Source of the DNA: a virus
DNA: 64,000 nucleotides
Reading direction: 5' to 3' (one strand)
IMG/VR virus record: IMGVR_UViG_3300046007_014223
Location: 1 to 64,000 of that record
Below are positions 30,724 through 39,643 of this stretch, piece after piece. Within the stretch, counting starts at the first letter, position 1; every line of letters starts with the position of its first letter. The position numbers were made by a program, and so were the translations under genes. A model generated the notes under the pieces. It ran no database searches and was not told the DNA's origin. It worked only from the letters and a program-made list of their open reading frames with translations.

Positions 30724-32844
30724 TTACAACTGAGCACAGATAGTGTTGCAAAAACGCGACAAAAATACCCTGTTAGTTGCCCGGGAATTTACACTTTTCA
30801 TAAAGGCCCGGCGAATATCACTCTTACTCGCTGATGTATCTACATCAATACCGAGGTCGTTAACTTCCAGGTCGCGACCGCCAGGAACCACAAAGTAGAC
30901 ATCAAACCCCGTATTCATAACCGGGAAGAATTTTTCCTTTCGTCCTTTGTTCGCCAACACTTCAATATTATCTGGTGTCGCGACACCATACAACCGATGG
31001 ACCTTCTTTACATTGCTCAAAAAAGGACTCCCGTCGGTGATAAAGAAGCCAACATAATTAGCTCCCGTGATTTTTTTTGCCAACATGAGAAGACCTTTTG
31101 TAATCTCCTCATCACCAACTGTAACTGAATGCTTCGTAACCGGATCGGTAATGTTGATCCTATAATCCCAAGAACCTACTTGTGCGCGAAAAGAAGGCGA
31201 ACCGCTTGTTGAAGATGAACATACATAGTTGGTAACCGTTTGTTGACCTTCACCGTCGGTCAAGAACATGCAAGTTACAATTTCCAACCGATTGGAATCG
31301 CGAAAATTATTTACCACGCTGATTGAAGCCGCTACAGCCTCATTCAACGGAGTTCCGTTAAGATGTTCTGTCGCAGGAACCATTCCCGTTGAGCGTTGAA
31401 ACATCTCACCCAACAGCAACAGATTAAGCATTGCTTGATTATATTTCGTCCGAGACATTTTAGATGAAAGGTAACGCTTCAACCTAAAAGTGTTCTCGGC
31501 GTAAAAAATAATATTTCCTTCAGCACGCTCACCTAGTGGAACACCTTGGAAGGGAAAATGCTCTCGATGTTGTTGGTCTACCACTCCTGAATCAGTAAAC
31601 CCATAAACCTCGAAAGGAATGTTTACTTTACGGCAGAAGGTGGTTACAATAAGCAGCTGCTCAACAGTGCCTTTAAAGTTCGCCCTCATTGATCCAGACA
31701 GATCAAGAAACATAACCAGACCGTGACTTTTGCCTTGCGGAACAATCGTCACTCGGCGGAAAAGATCCTCGGTCAATTTGTATTGACCAATTTTCTTCAT
31801 ATCAAGTTCGCCTGATTTATTGACGCTTGCCCGAGCGAATTGTTTCGCGTTCTTGCGAAGTTCGAACTCCTTCACCATGTAATTTACATAACGCTCATTC
31901 TTTTGCAAGAACGCCTTGGTTGAAACACCGAAAGTTGAAAACAGATCGTATGGTTGTTTCGCTACGTGGTTTTTGATGTTGTCATGAACCAGATCCTCAT
32001 GAACAATCCGATCTTTCATATTGATCTTCGGAAAATTGACATAAGCAATCGGTTTGCACTGATCATCTACAAGATCAGATTCCTTACGACGGAAAACCTC
32101 ATCGGTAACAGACTTGGGAGTATTGTCGTAATTATTTGACAACATTTTTTCAACTTTTGCGACCTTGGCGTCTTTACCGTCGCCGACTTCCATCTCATCA
32201 TCCGATTCTTCATCGCCAAGATCGGACAAATCAAGATCGTCTAAAAGGTCTTCGATATCCGGATTGATATCCGTTTCTGGTTCATCATTCTTTGCATAAT
32301 CATAAAGGGCTTGAGCAACCCGGACAACATCTTCCCAGGTTGTTACACCATCAACCATATCAACGAACTTTTGCTCATGGGCAGCAAATTTTACATTGAT
32401 GAGCGTGCCAAGTTTGAAGTGGAGGTTGATGCGGTCAATAAGTTTCAGATCACTAATATCAGTGTATTCAGAAACGCCGAAGAATCCTCGCTCGAAAAGA
32501 TTCTTGTAACCCTTGAAGAAGGAACTACGAATACCGGGAAACTTATCTTTGATACGCTTCTCGATCCGAGCATCTTCTACAATGTTCAGAAACGATTTAA
32601 AGTTTTTCTGATTACTTTTTGCGACGGCATTGTGCCAGCCCTCAGGCGGTGTATACAATGCATGTCCGACCTCATGACCCATCAAAAGGTCATAAAGTTC
32701 AGCAGGCATGTCTTTGAGAATAGGACACACCAGCACGCGGTTCTTAACGTCAAAGTACGCAGTGTTCGCTTTCTTATGCTGGACAGAAATATTCTCCTCA
32801 GCCAAGAGCTTGGCGAGAAGTGACTTAGATTCTACAACTGACAT
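30724..32844 (-). CDS. cobT: CobT-like VWA protein with HEXXH metalloprotease-like motif
   Basis: 706 aa. N-terminal zinc-type motif HEVGH (residues 57-61) plus following EDARIEKRI (a possible third ligand Glu) resembles a gluzincin site; an acidic linker near residue 210; then a VWA domain with the MIDAS DLSGSMRANFKG near residue 375 and LTDGEGQ. VWA domains partner MoxR ATPases, here the adjacent CobS-like protein. It might unfold or cleave a host or virion protein; the chelatase name should not be taken literally. Confidence 0.87.
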   Translation of the reverse strand: MSVVESKSLLAKLLAEENISVQHKKANTAYFDVKNRVLVCPILKDMPAELYDLLMGHEVGHALYTPPEGWHNAVAKSNQKNFKSFLNIVEDARIEKRIKDKFPGIRSSFFKGYKNLFERGFFGVSEYTDISDLKLIDRINLHFKLGTLINVKFAAHEQKFVDMVDGVTTWEDVVRVAQALYDYAKNDEPETDINPDIEDLLDDLDLSDLGDEESDDEMEVGDGKDAKVAKVEKMLSNNYDNTPKSVTDEVFRRKESDLVDDQCKPIAYVNFPKINMKDRIVHEDLVHDNIKNHVAKQPYDLFSTFGVSTKAFLQKNERYVNYMVKEFELRKNAKQFARASVNKSGELDMKKIGQYKLTEDLFRRVTIVPQGKSHGLVMFLDLSGSMRANFKGTVEQLLIVTTFCRKVNIPFEVYGFTDSGVVDQQHREHFPFQGVPLGERAEGNIIFYAENTFRLKRYLSSKMSRTKYNQAMLNLLLLGEMFQRSTGMVPATEHLNGTPLNEAVAASISVVNNFRDSNRLEIVTCMFLTDGEGQQTVTNYVCSSSTSGSPSFRAQVGSWDYRINITDPVTKHSVTVGDEEITKGLLMLAKKITGANYVGFFITDGSPFLSNVKKVHRLYGVATPDNIEVLANKGRKEKFFPVMNTGFDVYFVVPGGRDLEVNDLGIDVDTSASKSDIRRAFMKSVNSRATNRVFLSRFCNTICAQL

Positions 32845-32869
32845 ATGATCTCCTCAATCAACACTGTCA

Positions 32870-32875
32870 ATTATA
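32870..32875 (-). promoter_or_regulatory. -10 element upstream of cobT-like gene
   Basis: Perfect TATAAT on the minus strand, 26 bp before the ATG; the -35 region (TTGTAC, 16-bp spacing) is poor, so an activator may be needed. ACAACA-AAA-TGTTGT, a short hairpin, lies further upstream after the deformylase stop. Confidence 0.45.
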
Positions 32876-32941
32876 CGCAGATTCTAGAACTGTACAACCG
32901 GTATTTTTAACTCGTTGTTTTTACACAACATTTTGTTGTTT

Positions 32942-33451
32942 TTATGCAACACCGTAGGATTTCTTGCGTTTTTTAAGGGCAACTGCCCATTTTAGAGGAG
33001 TAACATGGTCCTTTATAGTGACTCCTTGCATATGATCATACTCATGTAAAAAGATTCTTGCAGTGAGCCCCCCTAATGTCCTCTCCTGCTTCTCACCCTT
33101 TGCATTGTAAAATTCTACCGTGATTTCCTCAGGCCTTTTGATTTTTATTTGCACGCCAATGTAGGACAAGCATCCTTCATTGTAGTCACACTCACCTGTT
33201 GAAGAAATAATTTTAGGATTGAAAACATCAAGACGAAAGTCATCGACACCAATGACAAAGACAGACGCATCGATACCAACTTGATTCGCTGACAATCCGA
33301 CACCTTTGAATTCTTTCATCTTTTGGTGAAGAACATTAGCAAACAATTCAGCTGTCTCCCCATGTTGTTCAAAGTCATATGGTTTCGGTGCCTTATGTAG
33401 AAAAGGATCACTGTCAGGAATTAGTTTTAATTCAGATCGTTTTACAATCAT
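32942..33451 (-). CDS. def: Peptide deformylase
   Basis: 169 aa. All three motifs: GVGLSANQVG (I), EGCLS (II, Cys ligand) and HEYDHMQGV (III, two His ligands and Glu). It removes formyl groups from new proteins; aquatic phages often carry it. ATG 33451 has AGGAT upstream; longer frame overlaps gp46. Motif I has Ser for the usual Ala. Confidence 0.94.
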   Translation of the reverse strand: MIVKRSELKLIPDSDPFLHKAPKPYDFEQHGETAELFANVLHQKMKEFKGVGLSANQVGIDASVFVIGVDDFRLDVFNPKIISSTGECDYNEGCLSYIGVQIKIKRPEEITVEFYNAKGEKQERTLGGLTARIFLHEYDHMQGVTIKDHVTPLKWAVALKKRKKSYGVA

Positions 33452-33452
33452 A

Positions 33453-35168
33453 TCACAATATCCTACTAAAATTTTGATGTTTCTCAACACGGATAACGTT
33501 TTTAAACTTATCAAGCATCTGGTCACCCTTATGACTAATCACAAAAACATGAGTATCAGTGTCAAGGGTATCAAGAAGGTTCATCACATAATCCGTTCCG
33601 TTCGCATCTAAACTACTATCAAAAACTTCATCAAGAAGTAACAGGTTTGTACTTACGCTATTTTTCATCTTTGCGATTGCTCGCCACGTAAACAACAATG
33701 CAAGATCGATTCTTTGCTTTTCACCTTCTGAAAACGATGCATAACTAAAATCATCTCGATGCCGCGACTTGATACTTTCATTGAATGCATCATCCAGTTC
33801 AAAGGATACAAAGAAATCCATTGCAGAGAGATATTTATTCACCAGCTTATTGATTACAGGAATATACTGTCGGATGATTTTCGTCTTAATACCTGTGTCC
33901 TTCAATAATGTGCCTGCTGCCTCAAGATAAAAATATGTCTCAGTAATCTTTGTCTTGTTTTCTGACACATCAAGAATCTTCTTCGCAATAGATTTTAGTT
34001 CCTCTTTTGCGCCATCAAGTTCGGTTGTATCAATCTTATCCTTGTCGTTGTCATCAGACATCTTTTTAATCAGTGCTTGCTTCGTTATAATATCTGAGTT
34101 CAGTTCAATTAGTTGCATCTGATAGGTAGAGATGTTTTCTTTCACCTTAGTAATCTGATCTATTTTTTCTTCAATGCTAGTTATCTTTGATGACAAAGTG
34201 TCGATTGCTGTTTGCACTTCTTCTATCTTATGTGCATGTTTTTCTATTGCCTGATGTTTTAAATCATCTGAAATGTTTTGCATACAGGTAGGACACTCAT
34301 CATGATTCTCATAGAAGTCAATGTTTGTCCTAGAATTTTTTATACGCTCAGAAAGACTTTTAAGTAATGTTGACCATTCAGCACGCTTCGTGACCAATGA
34401 CTTTTCATCCATCAAAGAGGATTGCAATTCGGATATGTTTGATTGAATCGTTGAAACTGTCAAGGTTGCATTCGCAATGTCTCTTTGTGTTCTTTCAATT
34501 TCCTGTTGGTTGTCTTGCGCTCGCTTTTCAATATCCTTTTCTAACTTTGCAATAAAATCTTTTTGCAATTTTACTGCTTGCTTACCTACCACGATTTCGT
34601 TTTCCAATTGAGACAATTCTGTTTTGGTCGTGGTCAATCGATTCTTCAGAATCGTATTCATTGTAGTGAATATTTGAATATCAAGAATATCCTCAATAAC
34701 TTCCCGACGATGACCTTGAGGAAGTTGCATGAAGGGGGTAAACGATGCTGATCCCAAAATAACTATCTGTGTGAATGACTTATAATTTAACTTAAGAATC
34801 TTTTCTTCAAGATGTGTTTGATAGTCTCTTGAAGCTGCATCCTGTGATAACAATTCATTGTCAACATAAATTTCCAATACCGTAGGTTTGATACCTCGCA
34901 CCACACGATACTCACGTTTGCCAATGTTAAAGAAAACCTCAACCACACAATTCTTTTGATTGATTGAATTCACTAGCTGAGGTTTATTGATATTACGAAA
35001 GGCCTTTCCAAACAAACCAAAACAAAGAGCATCAAGAATCGTACTTTTACCTGCGCCGTTTTCACCTATGATAAGAGTGGTTTGATGTTCTACAAAGTTT
35101 ATTTCTGTAAATTGATTACCTGTCGATAAAAAGTTACGCCAACGAATACTATTAAATTTAATTGCCAT
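33453..35168 (-). CDS. 46: Recombination endonuclease subunit gp46 (SbcC/Rad50-like)
   Basis: 571 aa. Walker A IIGENGAGKST near residue 35, long coiled-coil arms with zinc-hook CPTC, signature SFSEGEKQRIDLALL and Walker B LLLLDEVFDSSLD. With gp47 it resects DNA ends for recombination-dependent replication and host DNA breakdown. Starts adjacent to the gp47 stop. Confidence 0.95.
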   Translation of the reverse strand: MAIKFNSIRWRNFLSTGNQFTEINFVEHQTTLIIGENGAGKSTILDALCFGLFGKAFRNINKPQLVNSINQKNCVVEVFFNIGKREYRVVRGIKPTVLEIYVDNELLSQDAASRDYQTHLEEKILKLNYKSFTQIVILGSASFTPFMQLPQGHRREVIEDILDIQIFTTMNTILKNRLTTTKTELSQLENEIVVGKQAVKLQKDFIAKLEKDIEKRAQDNQQEIERTQRDIANATLTVSTIQSNISELQSSLMDEKSLVTKRAEWSTLLKSLSERIKNSRTNIDFYENHDECPTCMQNISDDLKHQAIEKHAHKIEEVQTAIDTLSSKITSIEEKIDQITKVKENISTYQMQLIELNSDIITKQALIKKMSDDNDKDKIDTTELDGAKEELKSIAKKILDVSENKTKITETYFYLEAAGTLLKDTGIKTKIIRQYIPVINKLVNKYLSAMDFFVSFELDDAFNESIKSRHRDDFSYASFSEGEKQRIDLALLFTWRAIAKMKNSVSTNLLLLDEVFDSSLDANGTDYVMNLLDTLDTDTHVFVISHKGDQMLDKFKNVIRVEKHQNFSRIL

Positions 35169-36209
35169 TCATTTTTCCTCTGCATAGTCATGTGCCTCTA
35201 TATACAGTTCCTTGAGAATATTCTTAAGGCGACTTTTATCTGCATCTGTTTCTATTGCATCAACATATTCTGATAGCAATGACATTGTATCCTCAATGTT
35301 TATACTGTCATCGTCTACCTGATTTTCAAAATCAGACATATCCTCGATGATTTTCACTTCCGCAGGATTCTTATTATACAATGAGTCAACAACAGAATCA
35401 AATTGAGAAAAATTCTTTTTTGTAACAACAACTAGTTTGACATACTTGTCTGTCACGTTTGAATCAAACTCAACCTTTCCTGATGAATCATCATAGTACA
35501 ATTTGACAAACATCGGATCATTGTTCTGTATGAATTCAAGATCGTTTGTTACGGTGTCCCAAATGTAAAAACCTTTTGGATCTTTGTAATCATTCCAAAA
35601 TAACTCATAAGGGGTTCCCAAATACATGATGTTGCCTTTGTTTGACTTTGTATGGAAATGCCCACTAAACACTTGTTTGTATTTCGCAAGCACAGAAGGA
35701 TCCATACCTTCATGGTTTTCGATACCCTTTGACATTTCAAAACCTTTTAGCTCAAAATGTCCAAAACAATAAGGTCGAGTTGACTTGTCAATGAACTCAT
35801 GAATCTGTTTTTCATTATCCTTACATAACCAAGGAATCACGTCTGCATTATCTAAAACGACGGGTTCTTGAATGATATGAATATTTTTATACGCTTCAAG
35901 AAGCAACGTCGGGGAGTTTACATCTAACTTCTCACGCCAAAAAATATCATGATTGCCAAGAAGGGAATACATTACGTATCCCTCTCGTTCAATAACATCA
36001 AAAAAATATCTTTTGCTTTGTTCAAGTGTGTAGAAATTAATGTACTTTCTTCTATCGAACAAATCACCTAACTGAATGATTTGATCTACACCTCTCTCTT
36101 TTAGTGCAGGGAAAAACACTTCGGTGTAGAAATTTTCCATGTACTTATGAAAAATTTTACTATCATTTCTAACACCGAAGTGTGTATCACCTAAAAGGCA
36201 AATTTTCAT
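35169..36209 (-). CDS. 47: Recombination endonuclease subunit gp47 (SbcD/Mre11-like)
   Basis: 346 aa metallophosphoesterase: GDTHFGVRND, QLGDLFDRRK, LLGNHDIFW, GHFELKG and SGHFHTK supply the metal ligands. Nuclease partner of gp46. The start overlaps the transporter stop by 4 nt. Confidence 0.95.
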   Translation of the reverse strand: MKICLLGDTHFGVRNDSKIFHKYMENFYTEVFFPALKERGVDQIIQLGDLFDRRKYINFYTLEQSKRYFFDVIEREGYVMYSLLGNHDIFWREKLDVNSPTLLLEAYKNIHIIQEPVVLDNADVIPWLCKDNEKQIHEFIDKSTRPYCFGHFELKGFEMSKGIENHEGMDPSVLAKYKQVFSGHFHTKSNKGNIMYLGTPYELFWNDYKDPKGFYIWDTVTNDLEFIQNNDPMFVKLYYDDSSGKVEFDSNVTDKYVKLVVVTKKNFSQFDSVVDSLYNKNPAEVKIIEDMSDFENQVDDDSINIEDTMSLLSEYVDAIETDADKSRLKNILKELYIEAHDYAEEK

Positions 36210-36874
36210 ACTGCGTGCTTTGCTTCTTTATCAGTCGGAGCCAAAGACACCAGCGGAGTAAGTGCAAGAATGAACAAAAGTTTAAACAGTGTAGAACCTG
36301 AAACGATTCTTGCAATTGCTGAGTTGATATCCATCGCATTGCCTCCAAGAATTACAGGCATCGCAACGAAGGCAATCATTACAAAGAAGATAGCATCAAC
36401 AGGCAAACTTACAAAATTCGAAACAAATGTCCTTGCCCATGAGCTCCAATCTCGATCCCACAATGCTTGATAAACATATGTGTTTACCCATTGCGAAATT
36501 ACAGTAGCAATCTCAGATCCAATCACAATACCTAATGACATTTTAAATACTGCGTCAAAGTTAACGCTAGGTCTAAATCCTGGAGCAGGAATAAAGGTCA
36601 TTGCATACATGAATGCAGCAACAAGCAAATTTAAAATTACCCCAATAAAGATAATTCTTGTCACATAAGCAGCACCTGCTAGTTTATGCAACATATCACG
36701 CAACACAAATACAACACCAAAAAGCATTGCACCTGCAGGTGTTACAACAAACCCAAAATCAAGAAATTTAACCGCAGCAAAATCAGCAACAGTCATTGCA
36801 AGAATAAGTGCAGACGACAATCCTGCAATCCACAAAAGATTGCCATTGTCACGGGGAGGAAGAATCAAGTTCAT
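36206..36874 (-). CDS. yhhQ: Queuosine precursor transporter, YhhQ/VUT family
   Basis: 222 aa with about six transmembrane helices. VADFAAVKFLDFGFVVTPAG (quoted as 20), FVLRDMLHKL and VDAIFFVMIAF are YhhQ hallmarks; the family imports preQ0/preQ1. It is the last gene of the 7-deazaguanine operon and could supply extra precursor to the infected cell. Confidence 0.88.
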   Translation of the reverse strand: MNLILPPRDNGNLLWIAGLSSALILAMTVADFAAVKFLDFGFVVTPAGAMLFGVVFVLRDMLHKLAGAAYVTRIIFIGVILNLLVAAFMYAMTFIPAPGFRPSVNFDAVFKMSLGIVIGSEIATVISQWVNTYVYQALWDRDWSSWARTFVSNFVSLPVDAIFFVMIAFVAMPVILGGNAMDINSAIARIVSGSTLFKLLFILALTPLVSLAPTDKEAKHAV

Positions 36875-36883
36875 AGTGTCTCC

Positions 36884-37351
36884 TTAGTTTTCGTTTACCC
36901 ACATAGCCGAGTTGGCAGGGGTTTCCATAACTTTGACAAGTCGCAATTTAACACGACCGTCAGAGTATCCGTTTTCAGGCATCCAAATTTCTTGAATGTA
37001 ATCTGCCAGAAATTTAGAAAGGCCTTCACAACCTGTGCGTTCTACAACAACCATCTTACATAGTTTCTTTTCGTGCAACATTTTGAATGTTTCAAATTCA
37101 GGATCATCTTCTGCAACCAACAAAGTATGATCAAACCATTCGTCAAGTTTTTCTTTGAGAGATTTATATCCTCCAAAGTCAACACACCAATTGCGACGGT
37201 CAAGTTTGTCCTCATCACATTCAAATTCGAAATGAAATGCCAATGCATACCCATGAATAAGATTGCAATGTGAATCAGCACGCCATTGACGATATGCTAC
37301 AGCGTATCCTCTCTCATGTCCATATGTTTTAGTTGAAATAAATTTTCCCAT
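36884..37351 (-). CDS. queD: 6-carboxytetrahydropterin synthase QueD
   Basis: 155 aa. SHCNLIHGYAL holds the Zn/catalytic His-Cys-His cluster; the third family His (HGH) is Tyr, as I recall from phage relatives. The middle FDHTLL and late CEGLSKFLADYI fit QueD. It converts dihydroneopterin triphosphate made by FolE to 6-carboxytetrahydropterin. ATG at 37351 follows the amidotransferase stop directly. Confidence 0.88.
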   Translation of the reverse strand: MGKFISTKTYGHERGYAVAYRQWRADSHCNLIHGYALAFHFEFECDEDKLDRRNWCVDFGGYKSLKEKLDEWFDHTLLVAEDDPEFETFKMLHEKKLCKMVVVERTGCEGLSKFLADYIQEIWMPENGYSDGRVKLRLVKVMETPANSAMWVNEN

Positions 37352-37969
37352 TCAATCACCTATGTAGTAAGGGTTCTCAAGAGTAATAAATTTGCTAACT
37401 GCAAACAAAGATGAAAAATTAAAATCCATATGATGTAAAGTATTCGGGGGTGTACTATGAGAACCCTTGAAGGGTGTCGATGATAGATTTAGTGCAGCAT
37501 CATAAAACATGGGTGAAATTTCATTTCGAAAAAGATACAAGTGTTCGTAGTCATAAAGTAAACAAGAAAATGTTCCATCAAGGTTATTTAGGTTATCCCT
37601 GTTTTGTGTAATTGTTTTTAACATTAAAAAAGTATCCCACTCACAAACTTCATCTAATTCTTTTTTTAGCTTTTGAATATATGTTTGTTTTAAGATACCA
37701 TTATGCCACAAATACCGACCATCATAGTGTGCAGGGTGTATTGATGAAGTCTCTTGTGTCGTAGGTGCTTGTGAGTGGATGATAATATAAACAAGAGGTG
37801 ATTGTTCAACATTATCAAAATTGATAGCACCCTCATATCTGTTGACGGTTAGTTTACCTGTTACAACATCATAATAACTAATTGAGTGAGCGTAATCACC
37901 TCTTTGAACATTATGTTTATATAAGTCGATCAATTTCTCTTTTTTAAACGACCCAATAATGCTACACAT
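37352..37969 (-). CDS. Class II glutamine amidotransferase (Gat-QueC-like, separate gene)
   Basis: 205 aa. After Met removal Cys2 (MCSIIGSF) is the nucleophile; IIHSQAPT, LWHNGIL and DGTFSCLLYD are the other class II Ntn-amidotransferase landmarks. It lies between QueC and QueD, overlapping QueC by 8 nt. In archaea and some phages a GAT domain fused to QueC (Gat-QueC) helps make archaeosine or dG+ from preQ0. Here the two parts are separate proteins. It could amidate preQ0 in DNA. Confidence 0.85.
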   Translation of the reverse strand: MCSIIGSFKKEKLIDLYKHNVQRGDYAHSISYYDVVTGKLTVNRYEGAINFDNVEQSPLVYIIIHSQAPTTQETSSIHPAHYDGRYLWHNGILKQTYIQKLKKELDEVCEWDTFLMLKTITQNRDNLNNLDGTFSCLLYDYEHLYLFRNEISPMFYDAALNLSSTPFKGSHSTPPNTLHHMDFNFSSLFAVSKFITLENPYYIGD

Positions 37970-38711
37970 TTAGAAGTTTACTCCACGGAATGTTTGCTGA
38001 GTAAGGAATGGGGTCAACAAGACCTGCCTTTGCAAAGTTTGCAATCCTTTCAGAACATGATGGACACTTGCCACATGAATGTCCTTTATCATCAGGATTA
38101 TAACATGTAAGCGTATTAGCCAACAAGTCAACATTACCATCAAGATGTTGCAAAACTTTAATTTCATCAAATTTACTTAATCCTGCAAAGGGTGCAATAA
38201 CTTTGATCTTGATGATTCTGTTTTCAGAAAGAACATCGTTTACTTTACTTACGAACCTTGCAGTCGTATCATGATAACCATACTCATCGTGAATTTGTAA
38301 ACCCATAACGATGGTATCAAAACCTTCAACTTCAGCAAAAGCTGCTGCTACTGACATGAGAATCATATTACGATTCGGGACATAAGTTTTCGGGCGCGGA
38401 TCACCTAACACATCCTTAATCGTAGGCATACTAATATCAGTGTCTACATTTGCAGAGAAACCTTTACTAATTTCCCCTAATACAGACAAGTCAAATACTT
38501 TGTGCTTGACACCAAGATGTTTGGTTGTAAACTTTGCCTTTTCAATTTCAATAGATTGTCTTTGCCCATAAAAGTAAGTAAGAGCCCTTACATTATCTTT
38601 GCCATACTTTTCTATACACAACCTCAATGAAATTGTGCTGTCCATACCGCCCGATAAAATAACTATTGCACCTTTAGTATCGGGTAACTTAGCTAGAATA
38701 TCTTCAATCAT
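37962..38711 (-). CDS. queC: 7-cyano-7-deazaguanine synthase QueC
   Basis: 249 aa. PP-loop SGGMDSTISLRLC, NRNMILMSVAAAFAE, and C-terminal zinc set CYNPDDKGHSCGKCPSC. It converts CDG to preQ0 with ATP and ammonia. I chose ATG 38711, coupled to the QueF stop (TGATG), with GAGG 5 nt upstream; ATG 38741 would add 10 residues. Confidence 0.95.
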   Translation of the reverse strand: MIEDILAKLPDTKGAIVILSGGMDSTISLRLCIEKYGKDNVRALTYFYGQRQSIEIEKAKFTTKHLGVKHKVFDLSVLGEISKGFSANVDTDISMPTIKDVLGDPRPKTYVPNRNMILMSVAAAFAEVEGFDTIVMGLQIHDEYGYHDTTARFVSKVNDVLSENRIIKIKVIAPFAGLSKFDEIKVLQHLDGNVDLLANTLTCYNPDDKGHSCGKCPSCSERIANFAKAGLVDPIPYSANIPWSKLLNV

Positions 38712-39643
38712 CATTGCCTCATGGTTTTGTTCACTAGACATTTAGTTTCCATCAGAATCATTGACTCTGCATTTAGAATAAGTTCACTTGATGCACGAAT
38801 CGGGTTTATATCAATACCCCCTCGCCGTGTATAAAGGCAAGCAACAAATAACTCATCAGGTTGCAGTATATCATAAAGTCGTTTGTAAATACATTCACAA
38901 ATTTCTTCGTGAAAGTGATTTTCTTTTCGCATGGAAACGATATATTGCAAAAATGATTGTGGGGTTATCGTTTTTTCCCCTCTGATGTAGACGAAAACAT
39001 CACCCCAATCAGGTTGATTAGTAACCCGACAATTCGAACGAAGAGCAGAGGTATGATAGCGAGTATCGCTAAGAGCGTGTGCACTAACAACTTCCAGCAA
39101 AGAAGGATCTTCATTGTATGCATTAAAATCAGTTTTAGTTACATCAATAGTCTCATCAACAAACCAAAAATAGTTTGATAGAGGTTGTGAATTATACATG
39201 AAAACTTGTTTTTGACGATGGAAGGTAGCACTCACCTTACATTGCAAAAGTTTTGATAGATCAGACTCAACTTTTTCTCTAATAATGAGTCCTGCCATGT
39301 CAACAGAATCACAAAGTTTTACCATATTAAAAGAATTTAAATATAGCTTTAATGATTTGGATTCAACGATATATTTTGAATTTGCAGGATAGAAAATCTT
39401 TAGCGTCCCTGAAAGAGGGAACCCACTTGTAAGCAACGTTGAAAACTCATAGCAGTTCCAAACATCACCCCCAACAAAAGGCAGATGAGCGTCGTCGATG
39501 TTGTATTGTGTTCTATTTAGTTGGCGAGGAACAGCAACAAGAAGCGATGGATCAATTTCGTCAGGTGTTACATAAGGTTTTACAACTGACCCATCACCCG
39601 CTTTTCCTAAGTGTACGGATGCGATTTGTTCGATTGTATTCAT
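38711..39643 (-). CDS. queF: 7-cyano-7-deazaguanine reductase QueF
   Basis: 310 aa, bimodular like E. coli QueF. ESKSLKLYLNSFNM in the first half and LRSNCRVTNQPDWGDVFV in the second, with SNC carrying the catalytic Cys, then FHEEICECIYKRL (part). It reduces preQ0 to preQ1 with NADPH. Overlaps DpdA by 4 nt. Confidence 0.94.
   Translation of the reverse strand: MNTIEQIASVHLGKAGDGSVVKPYVTPDEIDPSLLVAVPRQLNRTQYNIDDAHLPFVGGDVWNCYEFSTLLTSGFPLSGTLKIFYPANSKYIVESKSLKLYLNSFNMVKLCDSVDMAGLIIREKVESDLSKLLQCKVSATFHRQKQVFMYNSQPLSNYFWFVDETIDVTKTDFNAYNEDPSLLEVVSAHALSDTRYHTSALRSNCRVTNQPDWGDVFVYIRGEKTITPQSFLQYIVSMRKENHFHEEICECIYKRLYDILQPDELFVACLYTRRGGIDINPIRASSELILNAESMILMETKCLVNKTMRQ

Noticed and set aside
32311-32823. 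Plus-strand 170-aa frame opposite the cobT-like gene
   Set aside because: Antisense to the HEXXH and linker region; no ribosome-binding site or motif.
32921-32946. ACAACA-AAA-TGTTGT hairpin as a terminator after the deformylase gene
   Set aside because: The stem is short and AT-rich, and no U-tract follows on the minus strand.
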